64,000 nt of DNA from Urechis unicinctus (Eukaryota; Annelida; Polychaeta; Xenopneusta; Urechidae). The first letter of the stretch is position 1. Each line of letters starts with the position of its first letter. The translations under genes and the position numbers were made by a program. Positions 11,566-24,915 of the stretch are shown here, in pieces. The stretch spans positions 37,337,531 through 37,401,530 of the forward strand of contig CM067355.1 of assembly GCA_034190875.2 (NCBI GenBank). Reading direction: 5' to 3'. The notes under the pieces were generated by a model, which made no database searches, was not told the DNA's origin, and saw only the letters and a program-made list of their open reading frames with translations.

Positions 11566-11914
11566 TGCCTGCCTTTTCCTGGTTTTGTATCTCTATCCCT
11601 ACGCTTCTTCGTTTATAACTTTGTCAATACCGCCATCAACGCTGTGTTCGAACATAAGTTTTTAACTTTCTCCTGGTCGCTTTGTTGTAATCTCTGCATG
11701 TCTCCTCTGACCTGATTTTGTAAGTCGGTTCTGAACACCTCACTTGTATACACTGGTGATCTATAAGAGCTTCTAAAAGGTTCGAAAGAGACACGTTTCA
11801 TTGCATTATAAATAATTCAGATACGAACATGTTTAAAGTCACATGCACCGGTCATGCATCCAGTAAACTACCGCAGACTTTTATACATTTCTGGCACCTA
11901 AGCAGCCTTCACAC

Positions 11915-11915
<1 letters not shown>

Positions 11916-11965
<50 letters not shown>

Positions 11966-12031
11966 CGGCGATGGTGATGATAAAGAGGAGGAGGAGGAGG
12001 AGGAGGAGGAGGAGGAGGAGGAGGAGGAGGA
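11916..12031. repeat. GAT triplet run followed by GAG triplet run
   Basis: About 17 GAT triplets (11,916-11,966) are followed, after a short interruption, by about 15 GGA/GAG triplets (11,985-12,031). The open frames through it read as poly-Asp then poly-Glu on the plus strand, and Leu/Ile runs on the minus strand. These are artefacts of the repeat rather than evidence of a gene. The GAG part is a homopurine tract able to form triplex DNA. Confidence 0.95.
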
Positions 12032-13500
12032 AAGGTAATAGGAAGTGCCACCTGGGTAGTTGATTATGTATCCCGGAGATCCAAGAGGCGCACATAGAGC
12101 AGCTGGGTGAGGCTTCTACGAACCAAACATCTCACTGTTTGGTGATCTGGAGCTCAAAGCGTGTTATACAGCCTTATCGCATTGCACCCCACTCTCAGCC
12201 AATCAGAGCTCGAGAAAAAGCTCGGTCTTTTTCCCATATCACCTCAAACGCACAGTTTGCCATGCGATAACTGCAACCGTGTCGATATATCACCGAGAAA
12301 CAACTTCACTTGAGATAGTCCCTCACAGAGCACCGCTGCTCTAGCATGGTAACACTACGGAGTTTCTTAACATCACGCACACTTGACAAGTCTTAAATCG
12401 AAGGTTTTCTCAAAGTCATTTGCTTGCCAGCCGCTAATATGGTTGCGTAGCGCTCATCCGGAAGTCACGTTATTATCCCATCTCCCCGGAATCATGCTGA
12501 GGCACGAAATTCTAACACCTGCCGAGCCGTGTCTACTGCGCTACAGTGTTTCTTACATCAAACAACGGCGAAGTCGGCGGAGCTCTGATTACCGGAGTTA
12601 GGACATTTCTCACACTACAAATTATCGAAGCATAGCGTCGAAAAAAGATAAATCTCCGAGATCTCCTATAGTTGACACCATCATGACAGGCAGCTGAGGC
12701 CGAATGGGGGATTAAGGGACTACCTCTCATATTTACAGGTCCCAGGCAGATACCTTACATAATATAGGTTCACGCTAATTATCATTATTTGGAGACAGCG
12801 TCGTGCTTGATTATCGCGTGTAGGTGCCATCGCGATAAGTATGTTATCGCATGGTCACGCGGATGATATACCCACGTGACCATGCGATAACCAACACTTG
12901 CTATCCACCGCTATGACTATGCGTTGACGCTCCAATACAGGCCCATGTAGTGAGGCAAATGTCTAGCAGACAGAGAGTGCGAGCGAAGGCGACGAGGGAG
13001 GAAGGCGAACGAGGGAGGAGGAAGGGGCTAATTAATAACTGTTAAAGACTCAATAGCACGATATTTATGCATCCCCGGTCCGTTGCATTCCGTCTCTCTG
13101 TCACATGAGTTCTATCAGCATTGTGGTCAGTATAAATCGAGAACCACACATTGATACAAGTAAATTAATAGTAATAGGTTATAACGTGAAATCCATTCTA
13201 AGGACAGTGAAAGCTGAATTTCTTGGCTGGTGTCAGAAATATCTGTTGATCTAGCAATAAGCAAGACCTTATGGTATTAATAACCCGACTTTTTCAACAC
13301 ATCAACGAATATGACCAATTACATCAATATAGCCCATCGCGTCAGTGGATGGGCAGTGTAACCATATGAATAGCTTTGGTGGGTGGCCTGCTAGCTCACC
13401 GCGCCTAGAAATCAACAATAAATGAGGTGACCACATACTGCCAGAATAGCCACTCCCCCCCCCCCGTATCCGTTGGCTAAACTCCCCTCATTATCAAAGA
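12032..13500. other. Unique DNA, slightly more GC-rich; no gene recognised
   Basis: Apart from the stem-loop at 12,843-12,891 and a run of 11 C at 13,455-13,465, I see no structured feature. The word CATGCGATAAC, present in the right arm of the stem-loop, also occurs alone near 12,262-12,272. A purine-rich stretch lies at 12,966-13,028 (GCGAGGG/GGAGG words). Frames of 65-72 codons on both strands around 12,383-12,730 overlap each other and are not convincing. Confidence 0.4.
12843..12891. repeat. Perfect 17-bp inverted repeat with 15-nt loop
   Basis: Positions 12,843-12,859 (GTTATCGCATGGTCACG) are the exact reverse complement of 12,875-12,891, separated by 15 bases. The stem sits in unique DNA with no neighbouring array. 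It could be the core of a foldback element or MITE remnant, or a chance survivor. A third partial copy of the arm occurs near 12,262. Confidence 0.95.
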
Positions 13501-13504
13501 TCGG

Positions 13505-14740
13505 AGAGGATGCCTCAGTTGCTGTCTTCCGTCTCACCATGATATCATGCCTCGTCTTGCGGTTGGGTTGTGAGGTAATTCCTGACGATTACCACGAGAC
13601 CTTACTTTCTTTTCCATTAGACGAACACTTCAAATGATTAACTTGGACCGACCATAACTAATTATGCATGGGAAGTTATGGGTTCCAGTTTAGGCGTCTT
13701 GAGGCTGGTCTCGTGAAGTATACCGGACAGTGGACAAAGAACATCTGTGTCCCTATGTGGGGATGTAGTAACATGAGAAGGGGGCGGGGCGGGGGTAATG
13801 TTATCTTAATTTAACCCGATTTCATGATAATTAAACACCATTAACACGACCCGCATTTTGGATAAACCCTTTAGGCTTGCAATAGTAAGCTGAGGTTGAT
13901 ATCAGCCATACAACAAAACTCAAAGGGACTTTCTCAAATAAAAACAAATACGGTAGGGTGGTTCAGAATGCTGGTCATACGATATCTTCCGGATTGAGGC
14001 GATATAGCTGAGAATGGACGTACCGACAGTGCCATGCGATACGCAAAAGTAACACAGCTACTATGTTATTTAATAATAAGCGTCATGAAGTTGCAATTAA
14101 CATATTCTCCCCGCAAACACGCCCTTAACTAACATACACATAAACACACATACCCAAATACAAACACCGACGCCCAATATGTGGTACGTAGACTGCTTGT
14201 GAGTATCCCGAATAACGGTCAATAACTCCACATCACTTCTTGTGAGTATCGGTATATATCTCGCCATTACTGCTTGTGTGTATCAGTCTAAAAACCCCAC
14301 CTCAGCCTGTGTATATCAGTTATTAGATCAGGTTCACTGCATGTCGGTATCAGGCCTGAGTGTCGCCCGTAACCAATCACCGCGTGTGAGAGTCAGTCTG
14401 TAACTACCATTCACTGCTTGTGTGTGTTAGTCACTAACTACCAATAATTCCCCATCACTGCCTCTGTATCGTGTTATACCTGCCATGCCCTGGCTTTGCA
14501 TCTCTAGCTAAACATCACACCACTTCGTTTATATCTCTGTCAATAACGCCATGATCATTGTATTCAAGCTTCAGCTTAGCAATCGCTTCTGTTTGTTTCT
14601 GCGTAAACCGCCTCTGAACTGGCTTTATATGTCTGTTCTGACCACCTCTTCTGTACATACTGGGGATCTATAAGAGCTTCTACAAAGTTCGAAAGAGGCA
14701 CGTTCCACTGAATTACGAATATTTCAGATGCGAAATAGTT
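13505..14740 (+). repeat. Older interspersed repeat, copy 2
   Basis: Diverged direct relative of 10,325-11,830. The first 160 bases match well (landmark word GCCTCAGTTGCTGTCTTCCG in both), then a section with a private G-rich insertion near 13,775-13,795, then the shared ATAGCTGAGAATGGA region. After that come a reduced 36-bp array (14,190-14,480) and the shared 3' part. Confidence 0.85.
14190..14480 (+). repeat. Degenerate ~36-bp minisatellite, shorter array
   Basis: Same unit type as 10,905-11,565 (words CTTGTGAGTATCGGTATAT, TCAGTCT, CACTGC), with about 7-8 recognisable units. Confidence 0.85.
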
Positions 14741-14744
14741 CATC

Positions 14745-15339
14745 ACATGCACATATGAACTCACAGCAGCCCTGACTGTCCTGTATCCTGTAGATCTCCG
14801 CGGTCACCTTAACAACTATTATACATATCTACATTGACAGGCTTTTCTGTCACTTACACCTTGGTAACTTCGATGCATCACTGACATAAGCATCTTAGCC
14901 TACATCGCCAACATCACTGTCATCAAGGCCACATCTCCCCCGGCACTGGCATCCAGGCTACATCTCCATTATCACTATGGCCTAGACAACATTAATTACA
15001 TCATTTACATATAGGCAAATAACTAAGATACCAAGAAGGGAAGTGGGGAGCTTTTGCGACTCCAGCACGATCGTGCGTCCAAGGTTAATTCGCGTCGTTT
15101 TGGCTTACCACCGTTTGTCACCAATGGCATCAGCGGAGCGTAATCGGGCCGGGGAACTACCTGTATCGTATGGAATTACATCACTTATAAAGGAACGAGG
15201 CATGATTTATCCTGTTGTTTTCTCTCCTGAGGACACTCATCAACTTCTTTAATAAAGGCTCTATCTCCATTAAACTGACAGCATGGCAAACGCCAACGTA
15301 TGGACATTCTCGCAAAACTCATTAATATCTGAATCATTA
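14745..15339. other. Unique sequence, nothing recognised
   Basis: A 69-codon plus-strand frame at 15,043-15,252 has no domain I can name. No repeats or RNA-like folds noticed. Confidence 0.4.
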
Positions 15340-15380
15340 TGATGATAATGGTGGGGGTGGTGATGGTGGTGGTGGTGGTA
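15340..15380. repeat. ATG/GTG triplet-rich run
   Basis: Imperfect GATGAT passes into GGTGGT triplets, about 40 bases. The overlapping minus-strand frame rich in Thr and Ile is a by-product. Confidence 0.85.
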
Positions 15381-15489
15381 AGGAATGTGAGGAATGTGAG
15401 GATGAAAGGAATGATCATTGCCATCTTCATTGTCACCATCGTCGTATTTTTGTTCTATTTAGTACATACTGCTGTACATTAAAACGAAA

Positions 15490-15565
15490 GTCAAAATGGC
15501 TCAGAGGGCAGCTCGGCTAGCGTAAAACTTATTTGTTGTGGTTTCGAACCCCAGATCCTAAAATT
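15490..15565 (+). mobile_element. tRNA-derived SINE head (fragment)
   Basis: TGGCTCAGAGGG at 15,497 fits a polymerase III A box, and GGTTTCGAACCCC near 15,539-15,551 fits a B box, about 30 bases apart. This is the arrangement of tRNA genes and tRNA-derived SINEs. The acceptor stem does not close and the anticodon arm is not evident, so a functional tRNA is unlikely. The 3' body of the SINE cannot be delimited. T-rich sequence follows. Confidence 0.55.
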
Positions 15566-16920
<1,355 letters not shown>

Positions 16921-16921
16921 T

Positions 16922-19900
16922 ATATACAGCCTGCATTTCGATTAAACGTATGATGATGTGCTGAGGATATATCTTAATATCGTTGATCGCCCATCTGATC
17001 ACGCGGCACCAAGAGGAAATTCCGATCGCAATAAATGACCCATATACATGCAATGGTAATACTACCAGTAATGGCTACTCGCACGCTAGACCATCACCTA
17101 TTGCTTGAGATATCACTGCTTAGTCAGTAATGGGAAAATATGTAACTGATTACTAGCTTTTTTATTCTTCCAACTGTTTATTCCAATATGCATATATGCC
17201 TTTGATTAGGGATATTTGCATACTATCTGGAGTGTTATTATTGCGCTACGCAGCATACATTTGTTCAGCGTTCTTAGGAACAGGTGCGCCAAAAGAGCCA
17301 TGTAAACCTGGCTGTTGAATATCAATGGATGTTCTTGTAGGTAGTAGGTATCTCGGAATTTACGATACAAATCATTTAGTTGTCAAAGACTGGAAATCTG
17401 ATTGACACTAATTACTTGTGGATATTGCATTGTCCACGCAAGTGCCACGATATGTATGTGCTCCCTCACATGCGATATGCCAACAAAGCAGAAAATAGCT
17501 ACGAATATGTTGTTAATGTTCCTTATATTACCGTTCACAAATCGAATTTGAAGAATTACAACCATATTTGTGATTTATGTAAAAGCCCGTAGTCCATATA
17601 AAGACGCTAAACACAGCCAAAATATCATAATTAAACTTAATTTAATACATGTTACTACTTGTAACGCACCAGGGATCGGTTAGCCTTTTCGGTCGTAGAA
17701 AAGTAATTGGAGCATCAAAATGGTGAAATCGAAAAACAGTATAATTATGCTATTTGAGTAGGTTGAATAACAGAACGCATCGAAATACAACGAAAAAAGA
17801 TTTCCATAACACCATAGTTTCGGGGTTCCATCAGATTAGATAATAAAAGCAAATAAAACCAGGTATCAATAAATAATGCGTCGATAAAGCTATTGCCCTG
17901 ATTAGAAAACCTACACTTGTCTATTACACCACGGTTGTACGCTTCGACATAGATAATATAAACTCGCAGCCAAGCGGAAATCGTCGCGTGAGATTAGATA
18001 AGTAGGCTATTACTTCAATGCATGACAAAATGATGAATTTGAGTGTTGCAGGAGGAAAGTTATAGTACCACCGAAATTACAATATCTTTTAAGTAAGTTA
18101 TCTTATTGTAATCTATTATGCGTGATATGAAGTGATCTTGAAACATCATCATCTGGTTGTCAAACGTAATAATACCTTGACAGTTCCCCGTTCAGATAAA
18201 TACATGCAGTTATTTTCATTCTCCAGCTTCTCCAATCAAATCACGTATTATTAATTTAGATTTCAGGAGTTGCTATATATATAAGGTGACTAGATAGATG
18301 ACTGTGTATTTGCCATCATCTAGAGTCAAATGGAGAGCCAACGTTTACACAAAAGGGCTGTGCGAAGCTAGAGGCAATGATCTTATCGTTACTCTTGGCC
18401 AGACTGTACATGTGAAGTTCAGAAGCAATCCATTATCACGGTTTGATAGGCTCTTGGCTGGCATTTCAAAATGACACAGATCTCAACAGGGGATCTACTG
18501 GTACTTCAATAGCTGTTGGAAGTGAATCGGTGCCCAATATTTTCTGCGTACTGATATAACCTGTCTCATATTGGCTTACCAAAATGTACCTACGTAACCT
18601 TCACCTGGTTGTATCAACATCAGGCCGTTAAAATGATTAGCCATACTGAAGGCGAACAGGTGCAAATATTTCAATCTATTTTCGCTGTCCTATTCGCTGT
18701 CCCTGATATGACACTTGAGCCAAATATAGGCTGTGTTTGTTTAAAGTCTACATATTTTTAGAGTAAAGTAAAGCCCGCCATGTCATTGAGTAAGATCGAT
18801 TCTAGAACGATTTTCTAATATTCAACTACTAAGTCGTTAATTTCTCGGTTTGTAAAGAACGATTTGCATTGACAACATGGCCCATAATGATAGCCATTTT
18901 TGCAGGAATTGTCGTTGTCACGCCAGATGTTTGCGAAAAAGCCTCGTATTCATTTGTTAGTATCAAAGCAGAGGTGAATTTGGAATGTTACATTCAGCAG
19001 TAAAAAACATTTCTAAAAGAGTACCGCAAATACCTTACTAGCTAGTCTAATAAATGTTATTATCTGTATGGGTCAATATTGACCAGATTAGCAACGCGGT
19101 CCCATTCACGCAACATATATATTTCACAAACTACCTTACACTTATAAGGTGTCGGTATTTGCTTCACTGTCTCACTCGAGAGTCTGGAAAAATCGATTAA
19201 CAAAGCATATTTGCATAAGCGCCATTGTCAAGTTAATATTAGGAAACAACTGTTATGAAACCATATTGAATGCAAAACAAAACACATCTAATTAGTCCTA
19301 CAATAGATTCGTACTTTCTACTAATGCAGCTATTCAAAATTCCGTTTATCTGTTTTGTTGTTTCTATTTAAGATAACCTTCTCCCATATTTTTTAATTAC
19401 TTAACTGTGTATATAGGCGAGGTATTTATTATCTAGCGCGTTTACTTGGCCCTATTGTGTTGGTGGTTTTATGTAACGCTTGAATTACGATACAGACACT
19501 TTGAATTAATTATAAATTGCGTTCATAAACTGCCCTCCCCATCCATTCTCTCTATTTCTCACAGCATTATAATATGCAGTACGTGCCATGTCTTTTGATG
19601 TTTTAATACAAGTCATGGAATGACGACCTAAATGTGGCACGTATATTGATACTGTACTTCCATACCCCAGAGATATCACATTAGAAGGTTCTGTAATGGT
19701 ATTATTACACTTGCGTTGAATTGCAAGGTTGCAGATAACCCCATTCCACTAATAAATGAACGGCACGCATCATATTCGCTTGCTCCTAAACTAATAGCTG
19801 CATCTTGTTCTCATTGACAATACAGCTTTACAAATAGACCATCTTTGTTATAGTTACCTTTGTCGTATTTTTTCCACAGACGTTCAACTTTCTGAGCATA

Positions 19901-21549
19901 ACACACAAATCATACAATATATTAGCCATCGTCTACATTAATCTAGCATCCTTCTTCAAATTAATGTAACCCCTTTTTGTCGATCATAATCATTTAAAGC
20001 AGTGAGATGCATGATATGTGGTTCTAATCCATGCTCTCCTTTGTAACTGTTGTATTTATCCAGCCATATTAAGGAGGGATAGTCGGCCGGACTTACAGAC
20101 CTGACTAATCATGACTCGTCTATTTCTACACGGCTCTGTCAAATTGCTGACAAATTTGGCATAACGTTTGACGGCAGCTTGACATTTGAATATTAGGGGC
20201 GACTAGAGCTGAGTCATCAATGATGCAATGATATAAACTGTATCTAGTTGATAAGGTCACTTGCACCAGGCAATGTGAATCCAAATCAAAATTGCATCTG
20301 ATTCAAGTCTGCCCAGAACATGAAATACACGATAACCGATCACTTGGCTGAATAACCAGCCGGTAAAATCAATGGCAACCACCTCCATCGATACTAAATG
20401 CTACAGCTTTCAATCTATAATGTATTACATTACGATTTTAATACGCACTTCCTCTTACGTCTTGTCATTGGAACACACACGATTTCCAGGTTACGAAGTG
20501 AATACCATTTCTTTGTTGCTGTAAATATTAAGCAATAGGTCATTTAAAGCTTTTTTGTGTGAGAACATGAACGATTATCGCTTCTTAAATGTCAGTGTAA
20601 TGAGTAGGCAAGTATAACGCTCATATTCAGGGCATGCAATGTATCCGTCACCTGCTTAACATTTCACAACTGAATACACCGGTCACCTTATCTATATGAA
20701 ATCATCAGGGTAAAATAAATAGCCACGTGTTGTCAAAATCCACCATCAAGTTCAGACTCTGCCTTTGGTTTGATTTAGTATTGTATTTCTGCTTTTCCAA
20801 ATATAAGGCAGCATGTATTCGCGTTTTTTCATATTCTGAATTACAAGAAATGCAAATGGTATTTTTCATGTGCCAAAATTAATTAATTGTTGTGGTATGA
20901 GCTTTTTTCTTCTAATTTGATTGTGGACGGAGGTGCATAATTGAATAACTCGTTATATAGACCTACATCAGATACTAAGTGTGTGATATCCTTTCGGGAT
21001 TATCCTGCATATTACTCTCATAAATAATATATCGATACGTGCATTAATGTCGTGAAATGATTAACAAGGTTATCGTTTACTTTCAGTTTCTAGGGTCGTT
21101 GTTGCGTGTGTGGAATATACAAAGACTGCGATTATGCCACACAAAACAAATATCAACTAGCAGCGAGAAAACACTGTTTGCTGGTATTGCACGATTAATT
21201 CGGCACTATTAGATAGAGCACTGGCAGGCTTATAACATCACACTTGCGTGTATCAGAGTAAATGCGGTGCAGGTTGTTTTGCCATTATTTCATCGCAGGG
21301 TTAAACCAAATAATATTTTAGCAGTCACAAGTGAATGATAAATTACCGTACTCATGCAATAGGAGTCAATATGTCATTTGTTGCAAGCCATGCTCAAAAG
21401 CATTTATGCACATAGAGAAATGAAAAAAATACGATCAGCTCTATGGCAGGGATTTGCAGCATTCGGCAACATACTTTTTTTTAACTTTTCGGTTGCTGCC
21501 AAGGCGACGATCTCACACGCTTTGTCATCAATGCAATAACATTCATCAC
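16922..21549 (+). repeat. Segmental duplication, copy B (4.6 kb)
   Basis: Near-identical direct copy of 1,641-6,268. Distinguishing differences include loss of GAGT near 17,231, one T fewer near 19,722, TAACCG for TATAACCG near 20,331, and one A shift near 21,140. After 21,549 the two copies diverge abruptly. Copy B continues into sequence related to the repeat family and a LINE, while copy A continues into unrelated unique DNA. The shared 70-codon frame 17,380-17,592 is identical to that at 2,095-2,307. Confidence 0.95.
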
Positions 21550-21768
21550 TTTTATGTGTATCGGGTTTACTGATTGTATTAGCATTGAGTTCCGATAATA
21601 TACAACACTTGTCTGCGTCAATGAGGACAAAGAATATCATAGAGTATTTTCTAAAATACACACTATGATCATATGATTACATCCATACAGGCTGCCAGAG
21701 GTAGGATAATGAAGGTAAACACCTAATGGAGCGTTTGTCTTATGAAATATATAATAGTACAATCGCCC
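21550..21768 (+). repeat. Repeat-family module preceding LINE
   Basis: Sequence here aligns by eye with 28,335-28,512 in the left arm. Shared words include GTTTACTGAT and GTAT/GTAAACATT-like text, then AGGATAATGA, then TATGAA and ACAATCGC. It also aligns, inverted, with 56,380-56,550. In the left arm the family sequence continues without any reverse transcriptase. Here the LINE begins immediately after about 21,768. Confidence 0.7.
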
Positions 21769-22640
21769 AAAGTATTAAGACAGAACAACTCCAAGTATAC
21801 AATGACATTGCTTGTGGTGTTGACCGGCACCATGTCGTAGCCCTTGTGCTTCGTGACATCAGTGTAGCTTTGGATACTATCGATCAGGTCTCAATGGAGA
21901 ATGTCTCTGATGATTCTAGTCATACCTCACAAACCGCATGCGAAGACCCAAAGTTGTAGGCATGCAAAATCATTAACTAACACGTGGCGTGGCCACAAGG
22001 ATCCGTTTTAGGGCCATTACTGTTTACAGCCTACACATCACCACTTGACTATCTGTTGAATCACAACGGACTCCAATACCGCCAATATGCTTATAATACT
22101 ACCATATATACTAACATATACTCCCTCGAACGAATATGCGGATGATGTACCTATCAAATTGGAAAAATGCATCTGACTGATGATATCATGGATGGCAAAT
22201 CGTTTTGTAAAACTGACAGAAGACCAAATGTCAGCCGTCGTGTGGTTCAATTAAAATTGGCGACATGACTGCATCCACACCATAAGCAGACAGAAACCTC
22301 AGTATTTGGATGGAAGGGAAAACTGCAGGTTATGAAATTAACTGAATGTCTCTCTCATCAGATTAGAATGTTGGACTCAAACAAAAGTACCTGAACCAAT
22401 CCACTTCTGACATCCTTGTCCACACGTTTATATCATCTCGGCTTGATCATTACAATTCTCTGCTGTATAAAGCCAAGTCGTATAATTTCGCAAAACTGCA
22501 ACGCGCCAAAAATACCGTCGTCCGCTTTGTTGCAATAGGAAAGCAATAAGAAAAAAACCAACAAATGATGCGGACCGATATCGCGACGGTAATGGATCAG
22601 GGCGGATCATCTTTCAACTCCATTAAACTTCATCAACTGA
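21726..22640 (+). pseudogene. Decayed LINE reverse transcriptase, L2/CR1-like
   Basis: Landmarks of Jockey/CR1/L2-type reverse transcriptase follow in order on the plus strand. They are VYNDI...VALVL-DIS-ALDTID (21,798-21,882), then WPQGSVLGPLLFTAYTSPL (about 21,993-22,050), then YAYNTTIYT where active copies have YADDTQLY (about 22,086). Next come EKC-I...WMANRFVKLTEDQ (about 22,160-22,230) and FISSRLDHYNSLLY...KLQRAKNTVVRFVA (22,428-22,545). Frameshifts and stops separate the blocks and the catalytic YADD is lost, so it is dead. The N-terminal endonuclease and a 3' tail are not visible. The same LINE type lies at 55,225-56,030 on the minus strand. Confidence 0.9.
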
Positions 22641-24340
22641 GTCAGGTTAACACACCCGCATAAAACAACAGCATCAACAATATATTTCGCGTCGACCATC
22701 TCGAGTGCCAGAATCGAAGACTTATCTCACGCGCATACGCAAAGCAATATCTATATATGTTCGACAACAATAGCTTTTGCCATACATTACAAAAGCAAAT
22801 ATAATTTATTATTCTCATGTCAGGGCGTGTGCGAGGCTATTTCTGATGTACTGTACGGTAAATCCGGGATAATCTAACACTTAAATGAAATATGTTAAGC
22901 ATTCAGGCCACACTTTGATTATTTGTGAATATATTTTACATTGGCGTGAAACTGCCACAGCCTTACATTGAAATCCAGGCTTTGTGAATGCTTGATTTGT
23001 TTCGGTGTTGCTTCAACAACAACCGTTCTTTAACCACCAGAGACATTCGAATGCTTAGTTAGTGGTGCGCAAAAGTATCCATGATACATTACGGTTCTTG
23101 AACATGCTACGAGATTCACTGTAACACGTCATTCGCTTTCGATTGATGCATGGTTAGATTGACGATTGTAACATTCCACTAAGCCCATACATGCGTGCCA
23201 TATTACCACTGAAGACAAAATAGTCGTTGGATCGTCGTGACTTTTTCTTTACTTTGCACTGATCATATATGACCTGTTCACTACCGGCAATGTCAATATC
23301 ACGCGATGCAAAATGCTTGGTAATGGCTAATTCGACGGTAATCGCCATAATAAAAACGCTTTGATTTATTGAGGAAGCTTGCCACATTCGTGCAGCAAGG
23401 GATCCAAAATCAGAGAAATGTCCAATAACATCGGAAAGCTTCAACATAAACAATTGACAACGGTACGTTATAAGTGACAAGAACAGAAACGCCAGTACAT
23501 CACGCGAAAACATATATCTGAAAGTTACTTGAACTTTCTTGATTGTATGCGCGGTAATAGCTTCTAATCATTCATTTGCATCATCAAGAACCCGTAACGG
23601 TGCATTTGTGCGTGTGTGTAACAATATTTTTGATTGGTATGATATGGGGCTATTGAAAGCGATAATAGCTAATTGAATATTTCTGAACATATGCAATATC
23701 TGTCAATTGACTCTTGATTGACACCAACACCATAATTAAAAGCTTCATATTGCACTTTAAATATTATAGTGATGAGGCTTAAAATAAACGTACTGTATAA
23801 ACGAAAACCTCATTATGATCATCGGCAATTGACCAATTTGTCGAATCAGCATATTGTACACAAACATGATTTTTTAAACTGTGATCTCTATGCGACTTAG
23901 TTCCTCTTGTCAAAAAAGAAAGAGACGTGCAACTGAAATGACAACAGCGATACAAACTATAGTTTAGTTCAATTCTACCAAGGGTTATTGTTCCTCAATA
24001 AAATGTTGTGCATAGGAGAGTTCATGGAACCAATGAATATTCAAGTTATGACACATTATTTTATGGTGCCCTATATCTTACGGGTATTAAATGTGGCAGC
24101 TACGTGACTGACACTCTGTCCCTGACTGTTTGAAGTATGCTTGTTCCCATTCTTTGATATACATCCACCGTTAATATTACAGCAGCAGTTTGCTTGATCG
24201 TCAGCAAATGGACGCTTGATTAAGGCAAGATCATTTCTAGGTCATATATGACGGCTACAAGGACATAATTTTATCGGTTATTGCGCCGAGGTTATTGCGC
24301 AAGATATAGTATAGGAGTCACCTCTAAGTAATAAAAGCAT
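22641..24340 (+). repeat. Diverged family copy downstream of LINE
   Basis: From about 22,800 this aligns inverted with 53,400-54,455 (landmark: TTATTATTCTCATGTCAGGG with its complement near 54,425-54,455) and direct with 32,230-33,500. Shared direct landmarks are the GTCGTTGGATCGTCGTG word at 23,223 and 32,560, and TTGATTGGTATGATATGGG at 23,631 against 33,421. A 119-codon minus-strand frame (23,154-23,513) has hydrophobic stretches but no family I can name, and the homologous copies do not keep it open throughout. Confidence 0.75.
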
Positions 24341-24915
24341 CCGTCTGAGAGGGCAGCTCTATTTGTTGTATATATATATATATGCATTCCCTTATGTGTA
24401 TACTCTTTGACGAAGCCTTTTCCACAATATCAAGCAAATTAGAATAGTCCTAAGACATATATAGCTGTTATCATATTCTGTTTATGATGAATAGGGAATC
24501 ACTTGGCTAGAATATTTGAGACAATGTAAGAAGTTCGGGGTGCATATAGTTGTGTCTGCATCCGAAGCAGAATTACGCCAAGGCTACTTTATGTACAGAT
24601 TTTTTCCCCGGACTATTCTGGTGGTATGGTGTATCGACATATTCCTATCAACTGTGAATAATTCTGTGACGTTCTGAATCGATATGTGTAGATCTTTAAA
24701 TCTTAATTACGAAATCAAGTGTTACCGTTAAACTTAGCACGGTAAAATGCACAGTTATGAAATAGACACGCTGTAACTTTGAAAACTTTATGGCTTATTT
24801 CAATAAAGACATGTCAGGAATGATTTGTTAATTGGACTACACGTTCTTGGTATCTTAACAAAGGTTAATTTTCAGGAGCACCACAATGCGAAAGGCTTTA
24901 CTAAGTGGGTTTATA
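24341..24915. other. Unassigned sequence before left arm
   Basis: A small TATATA run lies at 24,370-24,383. The rest up to the palindrome breakpoint at 24,915 shows no counterpart that I could find in the right arm. The 70-codon frame 24,886-25,098 straddles the breakpoint. Confidence 0.4.

Larger units (their letters stand above)
10325..11830 (+). repeat. Older interspersed repeat, copy 1, with 36-bp minisatellite
   Basis: This stretch recurs in the same orientation at 13,505-14,740 with moderate divergence. Matching landmarks are 10,330-10,480 with 13,511-13,670, 10,620-10,900 with 13,998-14,180, and 11,560-11,830 with 14,455-14,740. The middle of each copy is a degenerate ~36-bp tandem array (10,905-11,565 here). 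Copy 1 is longer mainly because its array has more units. No coding capacity is evident. Ends were not resolved to a TIR or target duplication by eye. Confidence 0.85.

Noticed and set aside
11829-12038. Frame ending in poly-Asp and poly-Glu
   Set aside because: Produced by GAT and GAG triplet arrays, with no supporting domain upstream.
15490-15565. Functional tRNA gene
   Set aside because: A and B boxes are present, but the acceptor stem and anticodon arm do not form, so it is called a SINE head.
23154-23513. Membrane protein exon (119-codon minus-strand frame with hydrophobic stretches)
   Set aside because: Homologous family copies at 32,230-32,650 and 53,400-54,100 do not keep this frame open, and no family motif is visible.
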